From Chloroflexia bacterium (GTDB taxonomy: Bacteria > Chloroflexota > Chloroflexia > Thermomicrobiales > JALYUS01): a stretch of 10,720 bases of DNA. The position numbers were made by a program, and so were the translations under genes. The notes under the pieces are model-generated. The model did not search any database and was not told the DNA's origin. It saw nothing but the letters and a program-made list of their open reading frames with translations. The stretch lies in contig JAICIL010000146.1 in NCBI GenBank assembly GCA_025924435.1, positions 1 through 10,720 of the forward strand, given 5' to 3'. Below, piece after piece: positions 5,950 to 10,720 of the stretch; position 1 is the first letter of the stretch, and each line of letters starts with the position of its first letter.

Positions 5950-6825
5950 ATGGCGGACGAGATTGGCATTGCGGTGATCGGCGGCAGCGGCCTCTATCGC
6001 ATGCCCGACCTCACCGACAGCGAAACCCGCACGGTCGAGACGCCGTTCGGCGCGCCGAGCGACGCGGTCACCATCGGCACGCTCGCCGGGCGGCGCGTCG
6101 CCTTCCTGCCGCGCCACGGCGTCGGCCATCGCATCCCGCCGTCGCTCGTCCCGGCGCGCGCGAACTTCTACGCGCTGAAGTCGCTCGGCGTCCGCGCGGT
6201 CATCTCCGTCTCCGCCGTCGGCAGCCTCCGCGAGGAGATCGCGCCCCTCCATCTCGTCGTGCCCGATCAGATCGTGGACCGGACGACGAGCCGCGCGCGC
6301 ACCTTCTTCGACCGCGAAGGGCTGGTCGGCCACATCTCGCTCGCCGAGCCGTTCTGCGCGTCGCTGCGCGCGCTGCTGATCGAGGGGGCGCGCGAGGCGG
6401 GCGCGACGGTCCATGCGGGCGGCACCTATCTCTGCATCGAGGGGCCGCGCTTCAGCACGAAGGCGGAATCGCGGCTCTACCGGCAGTGGGGCCTCGACAT
6501 CATCGGCATGACGGCGATGCCGGAGGCGCAACTGGCGCGGGAGGCGGAACTCTGCTACGCCGTCCTCGCGCTCGCGACGGACTACGATGTCTGGCACGAG
6601 AGCGCGGAGCAGGTGAGCGTCGAACTCGTCGTCCAGAATTTGCTGCGCAATGTCGCGACGGCGCAGGAGGTGATCCGGCGCGTCGTGCCGCGCATCCAAT
6701 TCGATGGCGGCGACGGCTGCACGAGCGCCTTGGCCGGGGCGTTGATGACGGAACCGTCGCGCATCCCGGCGGAGGTCCGCGCGCGGCTCGGCATCCTCGT
6801 TGACAATTATCTACCGGCGCGCTGA
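5950..6825 (+). CDS. mtnP: S-methyl-5'-thioadenosine phosphorylase
   Basis: Cleaves 5'-methylthioadenosine with phosphate to adenine and methylthioribose 1-phosphate, clearing the by-product of polyamine and related synthesis and feeding methionine salvage. The 291 residues match the family length. GGSGLY (11-16) binds phosphate, PRHGVGHRIPP is at 54-64, SAVGSL at 88-93, EGPRFSTKAES at 164-174 and IGMTAMPEAQLARE at 185-198. TDYDVW (210-215) gives D211 and D213; aspartates here, in place of the asparagine of 6-oxopurine nucleoside phosphorylases, favour adenine bases and support MtnP over PNP. The start ATG at 5950 has GGAGGG 7 nt upstream. It is first in a run of four plus-strand genes. No other salvage genes (mtnA-D) are in the window. 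Confidence 0.94.
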   Translation: MADEIGIAVIGGSGLYRMPDLTDSETRTVETPFGAPSDAVTIGTLAGRRVAFLPRHGVGHRIPPSLVPARANFYALKSLGVRAVISVSAVGSLREEIAPLHLVVPDQIVDRTTSRARTFFDREGLVGHISLAEPFCASLRALLIEGAREAGATVHAGGTYLCIEGPRFSTKAESRLYRQWGLDIIGMTAMPEAQLAREAELCYAVLALATDYDVWHESAEQVSVELVVQNLLRNVATAQEVIRRVVPRIQFDGGDGCTSALAGALMTEPSRIPAEVRARLGILVDNYLPAR

Positions 6826-6832
6826 CGCCGGT

Positions 6833-6838
6833 GGGGAG
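6833..6838 (+). promoter_or_regulatory. Shine-Dalgarno site deciding the GTG start of the SEDS gene
   Basis: GGGGAG lies 6 nt before the GTG at 6845. The longer frame opens at a TTG (6800) inside mtnP without a comparable site, so 6845 is preferred. Confidence 0.65.
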
Positions 6839-6844
6839 TGGTCT

Positions 6845-8173
6845 GTGACGACTTTTTTCCGATCTGTTCGCCGGGCGGAACTGCAACTGCTCTTCCTGCC
6901 CGCCGCGTGCGCGATCATCGGCCTCCTGATCCTCGTCACCGTCCGTACGGGCGTCGCCCGCTGGGGATGGCAGGACATGAGCGTCGGGCTGGCGGTCGTC
7001 GTCGCGTTCTACATCGTCTCGCTGCTCTTTTCCGCCGTCGGCTTCGCGGGCGATGAACTGCTCTTCCCGATCACGGCGGCGCTGGCGAGCCTCGGCTTCC
7101 TGATGATCCAGCGCCTCGGCCCGGCCGTCGCGCCGAGCGCGCATCTGGCGGAGAAGCAACTCGTCTATCTCGTCGTCGCGCTCGCGCTGATGGCCACGAT
7201 CGCCATCGGCATGAAGCGGCAACACCTCCGGCTGCTGCGGGACTACAAGTATTCGTGGGCGCTGGTCGGCATCGCTCTCACCGCCGCCGTGATGGTCTTC
7301 GGGGTGGAGATCAACGGCGCGCGCCTCTGGTTCAATCTCAAATTCTTCTACTTCCAGCCCGCGGAACTGCTGAAGATCATCCTCGTCATCTTCTTCGCGG
7401 CCTACTTGAGCGATAAGCGCGAGCTGCTCAACGCGCCGTACGCGATCGGGCGGGTCCGCGTGCCGCCCCTGCCGTACCTCCTGCCGATGATCGCGCTCTG
7501 GGGCCTGTCGCTGATGATCGTCGTCGTGGAGAAGGACCTGGGGCAGGGGCTGCTGATCTTCGGCGTCTTCCTCGCGATGCTCTACCTCGCGAACGGCAAG
7601 ATCGGCTATGTGCTCGGCGGGCTGGTCGCCTTCTGCATCGGCGCGTATGTGCTCTATCGGATTTTCCCGCATGTGCAGGTGCGCGTGCAGATCTGGCTCG
7701 ATCCGTGGTCGCACGGGCAGGGGACGGGCGCGCAACTCGTCCAGTCGCAGTACGCGCTCGCGTCCGGCGGCATCTTCGGCTCCGGCCTCGGGCTGGGCGA
7801 CCCGACGAATATCCCGCTCGTCCAGACGGACTTCGTCTTCTCCGCGATCGGCGAGGAACTGGGGCTGCTCGGGACGATTGCGCTGCTCATCTTCTATCTC
7901 TTCTTCGTCTATCGCGGCATCCGCATCGCGCTCGACGCGGTGGATGATTTCAGCCGCTACCTCGCGGCGGGGCTGACGGCGGTGCTCGGCTTGCAGGCAT
8001 TCATCATCATCGGAGGCACGGTGGGATTGTTTCCGCTCACGGGGATCACGCTGCCGTTTATTTCTTACGGCGGCAGTTCGCTCCTCTCGAACTTCATCAT
8101 CGTCGGCATGCTGCTCGCCATCTCCGCGATGAAACCGGGGCGGGCCGTCGCCATTCCGGGGGTGCCGACATGA
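6845..8173 (+). CDS. SEDS-family peptidoglycan glycosyltransferase (FtsW/RodA/SpoVE)
   Basis: Integral membrane enzyme that polymerises lipid II into glycan strands, working with a class B PBP. From the GTG start it has 442 residues with about ten hydrophobic segments. Family motifs appear in order: NGARLWF (157-163), FQPAELLKI (170-178), EKDLGQG (229-235) carrying the essential aspartate D231, WLDPW (284-288), YALASGGIFGSGLGLG (303-318), TDFVFSAIGEELG (328-340) and GLFPLTGITLPFISYGGSS (394-412). Whether it serves elongation (RodA) or division (FtsW) cannot be settled from these motifs. The partner PBP resembles mycobacterial PbpA, which is paired with RodA there, so RodA is slightly favoured. 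The ORF ends in an ATGA overlap with the PBP gene, implying translational coupling and stoichiometric production. No PASTA kinase, FHA or PP2C gene is adjacent. Confidence 0.94.
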   Translation: MTTFFRSVRRAELQLLFLPAACAIIGLLILVTVRTGVARWGWQDMSVGLAVVVAFYIVSLLFSAVGFAGDELLFPITAALASLGFLMIQRLGPAVAPSAHLAEKQLVYLVVALALMATIAIGMKRQHLRLLRDYKYSWALVGIALTAAVMVFGVEINGARLWFNLKFFYFQPAELLKIILVIFFAAYLSDKRELLNAPYAIGRVRVPPLPYLLPMIALWGLSLMIVVVEKDLGQGLLIFGVFLAMLYLANGKIGYVLGGLVAFCIGAYVLYRIFPHVQVRVQIWLDPWSHGQGTGAQLVQSQYALASGGIFGSGLGLGDPTNIPLVQTDFVFSAIGEELGLLGTIALLIFYLFFVYRGIRIALDAVDDFSRYLAAGLTAVLGLQAFIIIGGTVGLFPLTGITLPFISYGGSSLLSNFIIVGMLLAISAMKPGRAVAIPGVPT

Positions 8174-9822
8174 CGCGGGGGCAACGGGCCGCGATCCGGC
8201 TGTTCGCGGCGCTCGCGCTCGTCGGCGTGGTCGCCATCGGCATCATCGGGCGCAACGATCACCTCTGGCTGCTCTGCATGGCCCTCGCCGTGCCGTTCAC
8301 CGCCGTGGCGCTGTGGCGCGGCGCGCCGCGCGACGAACCGCTCTTCAACCGCACATCGCAGAAACTCGCACATATCCTCCTGACGTTGTTCGTGCTCCTC
8401 AGCATGCAACTCGTCCGGGCGCAGATCGTCACGTCGGGCACGATCCAGACGCGCACGGAGGATACGCCGCTCGGCGTCGTGCGCAATCCGCGCCTGCTCG
8501 ACGCGCAGTTGCAGGCGCTGCGCGGCGAGGTCTTCTCGTCGGACGGCGTGAAGATCGTCGGGCGGGAGGTGCAGTCGGACAAGAGCGTGCGCCGCACCTA
8601 TCCGAGTCCGATTGCCGATTATCTCGTCGGCTATTACAACCCCGTGCGCTACGGCACGAGCAATCTCGAACTGGCGTACAATGCCGCGCTGAGCGGCCGC
8701 ACGGACGCCGACCCGGCGAAGGCGCTGGAATGGTCCCTCCTGCATCAGCCGGCGCAGGGGAACGACCTGATCCTCACGCTCAATGCCGCGCTGCAGCAGC
8801 AGGCGACGAACCTGCTGGGCGGCCGGAACGGCTCAATTGTCCTGCTCGATGCGAAGAGCGGCGCGGTGCTGGCGATGGTCTCCAACCCGCACCTCGACCC
8901 GGCGGGGCTGGCGCCCGCGCCGGGGAATGACCCCGCCGCCTACTGGGACGCGCTGCGGAACGACCCCAATTCGCCCTTCGTCCTGCGCCCGACGCAGGGG
9001 TTGTACACCCCCGGCTCGATCTTCAAGACGGTGACGGCGGCGGCGGCGATTGACGCGGGTAAGGCGCGGCCCGACACCAAGTACGAAGATCGCGGCTTCT
9101 ACAACATCGAGGGGTTCCAACTGAAGGAGCAGAACATCCCGAAGGGGCGCGAGGGCCAGCAATCGTGGACGCTCGAAGAGGGGTATCAGTGGTCCCTCAA
9201 TGTCGTCTTCGCGCAAGTCGGCACGCAGACGCTCGGCGGGCCGCTGCTGAGCGACTACGCCAAACGGTTCGGCTTCGGTGAGCAGATCCCGTTCGATATC
9301 GGCACGAACGCGAGCCGCATCAGCGACCGCCCGGACTTCCTCCAGAGCGGGCCTGCCGTTGCTCAGACCGCGTTCGGGCAGGGGCAACTGCTCGCGACGC
9401 CGCTCCAGATGGCGCTCGTCGCGGCGTGCATGGCGAACGACGGCAAGGAGATGGAGCCGTATCTCGTCGCCTCCGTCCGCCGCCCGGACGGGACGATCGC
9501 CAGCGAGCACGCGCCGAAGGTGTGGAAGGAGCCGGTCCGCGCCGAGACCGCCGTGCAGATGCGCGCGATCATGGAGAACTCCGTCGCGAACGGCTACGCG
9601 AACACGGCGGCGATCCCCGGTGTCAAGTCCGGCGGCAAGACAGGCACCGCCGAGGTGCCGAATGCCCCGCCGCACGCCTGGTATATCGGCTACGCCCCCG
9701 GCAAGACGACGACCTACGCAATCGCCGTCCTCGTCGAGAACGGCGGCGAAGGCTCGACCGTCGCCGCGCCGCTCGCCAAGCAACTGCTGCAAGCGACGCT
9801 CGCGTACGATGCAAAGAAATAG
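8170..9822 (+). CDS. pbpA: Class B penicillin-binding protein, PbpA-like peptidoglycan transpeptidase
   Basis: Cross-links peptidoglycan; partner of the SEDS polymerase just upstream, with which it overlaps by ATGA. The protein has 550 residues. Three hydrophobic segments lie at about 11-27, 31-49 and 66-83, whereas class B PBPs normally have one. A pedestal/dimerisation region (about 90-200, including RGEVFSSDG at 118-126 and RTYPSP...GYYNPVRYG) is shaped like mycobacterial PbpA. The transpeptidase domain starts near GSIVLLDAKSGAVLAMVSNP (221-240). The active-site triad is complete: S283-x2-K286 in PGSIFK, S342-L-N344, and K490-T-G in KSGGKTGTAE. The C-terminus ends soon after the domain with no PASTA repeats. 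The outer part should lie outside the membrane. Function is secure; the elongation versus division role is not. Confidence 0.94.
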   Translation: MTRGQRAAIRLFAALALVGVVAIGIIGRNDHLWLLCMALAVPFTAVALWRGAPRDEPLFNRTSQKLAHILLTLFVLLSMQLVRAQIVTSGTIQTRTEDTPLGVVRNPRLLDAQLQALRGEVFSSDGVKIVGREVQSDKSVRRTYPSPIADYLVGYYNPVRYGTSNLELAYNAALSGRTDADPAKALEWSLLHQPAQGNDLILTLNAALQQQATNLLGGRNGSIVLLDAKSGAVLAMVSNPHLDPAGLAPAPGNDPAAYWDALRNDPNSPFVLRPTQGLYTPGSIFKTVTAAAAIDAGKARPDTKYEDRGFYNIEGFQLKEQNIPKGREGQQSWTLEEGYQWSLNVVFAQVGTQTLGGPLLSDYAKRFGFGEQIPFDIGTNASRISDRPDFLQSGPAVAQTAFGQGQLLATPLQMALVAACMANDGKEMEPYLVASVRRPDGTIASEHAPKVWKEPVRAETAVQMRAIMENSVANGYANTAAIPGVKSGGKTGTAEVPNAPPHAWYIGYAPGKTTTYAIAVLVENGGEGSTVAAPLAKQLLQATLAYDAKK

Positions 9823-9831
9823 GCGACGAGG

Positions 9832-10413
9832 ATGAAGAACGCCGACGATGTGCCGGTCATGGCATTCGAGACGCGCCACGATTGGAGCGCGTGGCTCGAA
9901 GCGCATCACGCGGAGCCGTCGGGGCTGTGGCTGAAGATTGCCAAAAAGGAAGCCGGCATCCCCTCCGTGACGTATGCGGAAGCGTTGGAAATTGCGCTGT
10001 GCTACGGATGGATTGACGGGCAGAAGCGCGCATTCGATGACCGATACTGGCTGCAACGCTTCACGCCGCGCCGTCCGAAGAGCATTTGGTCGCGCGTCAA
10101 TCGCGACAAAGCGACGGCGCTGATTGCCGAAGGGAAGATGCAACCGGCGGGGCTACGGCAGGTGGAACTGGCGCAGCGCGACGGCCGGTGGGACGCGGCG
10201 TATTCATCGCAGCGCACGATCACCGTCCCCGACGACTTCCAAATCGCGTTGGACACGAACCCGGAGGCGCGAGAGTTCTTCGGCACGCTGGACAGCGCGA
10301 ACCGCTATGCGATCCTGTGGAGAATTCAGACCGCCAAAAAACCGGAAACACGCGCCGCACGGATCACTACCTTCATCGAGATGCTCTCGAAGGGCGAGAA
10401 AATCCACCCATAA
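9832..10413 (+). CDS. YdeI/OmpD-associated (OmdA) family protein
   Basis: A 193-residue cytoplasmic-looking protein of the YdeI/OmdA family, whose biochemical role is unsettled; some members have been linked to antimicrobial peptide tolerance. Family marks are visible in order: W-x-x-WLEAHH near the N-terminus, GLWLKIAKKEAG (31-42), YAEALEIALCYGWIDGQ (48-64) and RFTPRRPKSIWSRVN (76-90), then the C-terminal block DDFQIALDTNPEAREFF...SANRYAILWRI and a helical tail. The length is normal. GACGAGG stands directly against the ATG at 9832, too close for an ideal ribosome site, so translation may be coupled to the PBP gene that ends 9 bp earlier. ATG 9859 is an alternative start with no better site. 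It is last in the plus-strand run. Whether it contributes to the cell-wall role of its neighbours is unknown. Confidence 0.88.
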   Translation: MKNADDVPVMAFETRHDWSAWLEAHHAEPSGLWLKIAKKEAGIPSVTYAEALEIALCYGWIDGQKRAFDDRYWLQRFTPRRPKSIWSRVNRDKATALIAEGKMQPAGLRQVELAQRDGRWDAAYSSQRTITVPDDFQIALDTNPEAREFFGTLDSANRYAILWRIQTAKKPETRAARITTFIEMLSKGEKIHP

Positions 10414-10460
10414 CATGCGCACCACAGGGTTCGTGCTCGCTCTGATTGCCGCCTGATCTT

Positions 10461-10589
10461 CCTAACCCCCGGCCCCTTCCCGCATCGGGAAGGGGGAATG
10501 AGCCTTATGAAGGCCGAGGCGTTCGGCGGTAGGGCACGGCATCGCGAAGCGTCACCCCTTCCCGCGTCGGGAAGGGGCTGGGGGTTAGG
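10461..10589. repeat. 129-bp MITE-like inverted repeat made of two 23-nt hairpins
   Basis: Outer arms 10461-10482 and 10568-10589 are reverse complements over 22 bp with one mismatch. Each end also holds its own perfect 10-bp hairpin of CCCCTTCCCG and CGGGAAGGGG: 10473-10495 with a CAT loop and 10555-10577 with a CGT loop. The core 10496-10554 shows no ORF or motif. The element sits in the 186-bp convergent gap between the YdeI-family stop (10413) and the ABC permease stop (10600). No T-tract follows the stems. The pattern fits an interspersed palindromic repeat that may also block read-through. Confidence 0.88.
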
Positions 10590-10599
10590 TTTCTCCTCC

Positions 10600-10720
10600 T
10601 CACCCCTGGGTTTTTCTGGGGTCGAGGGCGTCGCGCAGGCCGTCGCCGATGAAGTTGATCGAGAGCACCGTCAGGAAGATCATCATCCCCGGCCCGACCG
10701 CCATCCACCAGGCGATGTCC
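10600..10720 (-). CDS. ABC transporter permease, DppC/OppC type (C-terminal end, cut by window edge)
   Basis: Only the last 39 residues are inside the window; the gene enters from the right edge and stops at TGA (10600-10602). The fragment reads [20 protein letters not shown], then [19 protein letters not shown] followed by a hydrophobic stretch and then [13 protein letters not shown] is the hallmark C-terminus of the second inner-membrane permease of peptide/nickel (Dpp/Opp) importers. It would form, with a DppB-type permease, two ATPases and a lipoprotein, an importer of peptides or related solutes. It has no start codon in the window. The specific solute cannot be inferred. Confidence 0.88.
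   Translation of the reverse strand, partial: DIAWWMAVGPGMMIFLTVLSINFIGDGLRDALDPRKTQG

Noticed and set aside
4580..5977. 465-codon plus-strand frame across the M20 and zinc-motif genes
   Set aside because: It crosses two real minus-strand genes and their gap, is S/R/P-rich and lacks domains.
6800..6844. Longer SEDS start at TTG 6800
   Set aside because: It would overlap mtnP by 26 bp and has no good ribosome site; GTG 6845 has GGGGAG 6 nt upstream.
6500..7735. 411-codon minus-strand frame opposite mtnP and the SEDS gene
   Set aside because: Charged repetitive translation antisense to two unmistakable genes.
8833..10143. 436-codon minus-strand frame opposite pbpA
   Set aside because: Antisense to the complete transpeptidase motif set and runs past the pbpA stop into the next gene.
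10414..10460. Short frame continuing past the YdeI-family gene
   Set aside because: Out-of-frame run of a shadow ORF without a ribosome site or recognisable product.

Overview
This is a high-GC bacterial chromosome segment of ordinary, tightly packed genes. The tRNA has its CCA encoded, Shine-Dalgarno sites occur before most genes, and third codon positions are strongly GC-biased, which gives long antisense shadow ORFs. Phylum cannot be fixed from the window. A PbpA of the actinobacterial/Mycobacterium type paired with a SEDS protein, together with interspersed palindromic repeats of the sort common in Chloroflexota, Armatimonadota and Planctomycetota, suggests an environmental lineage of that kind. 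This placement is inference and weak.

Layout. (1) 9-684: tRNA-Cys(GCA), then a Nudix ADP-ribose pyrophosphatase on +. (2) 684-856: a large inverted-repeat element that fills the convergent gap. (3) 861-5860: five minus-strand genes. Read in transcription order they are a duplicated zinc-motif protein, an M20 amidohydrolase and an ACMSD-type amidohydrolase (likely one operon, 5860 to 3158), then an unknown protein with a PD-(D/E)XK-like core behind its own candidate promoter, then a uronate-dehydrogenase-like SDR behind another. (4) 5892-10413: a plus-strand run of mtnP, a SEDS glycosyltransferase, a class B PBP and a YdeI/OmdA-family gene, with gaps of 19 bp, an ATGA overlap and 9 bp, so probably one operon from the promoter at 5892-5920. 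(5) 10461-10589: a second inverted-repeat element in the next convergent gap. (6) 10600-10720: the C-terminal end of a DppC/OppC-type ABC permease on minus, cut by the window edge.

Functionally, the SEDS/PBP pair is a peptidoglycan polymerase-transpeptidase unit. MtnP belongs to methylthioadenosine salvage, Nudix to ADP-ribose turnover, and the hydrolases and SDR to small-molecule catabolism.

I see no CRISPR array, phage, transposase, toxin-antitoxin or recognisable defence locus. The best leads are the PD-(D/E)XK-like unknown (1883-2983), the tandem CxxC/HxxC protein with a possibly leaderless start (5399-5860), the amidohydrolase lacking a catalytic histidine, and the two palindromic elements that each occupy a convergent gene junction. 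No gene-free stretch exceeds 300 bases.
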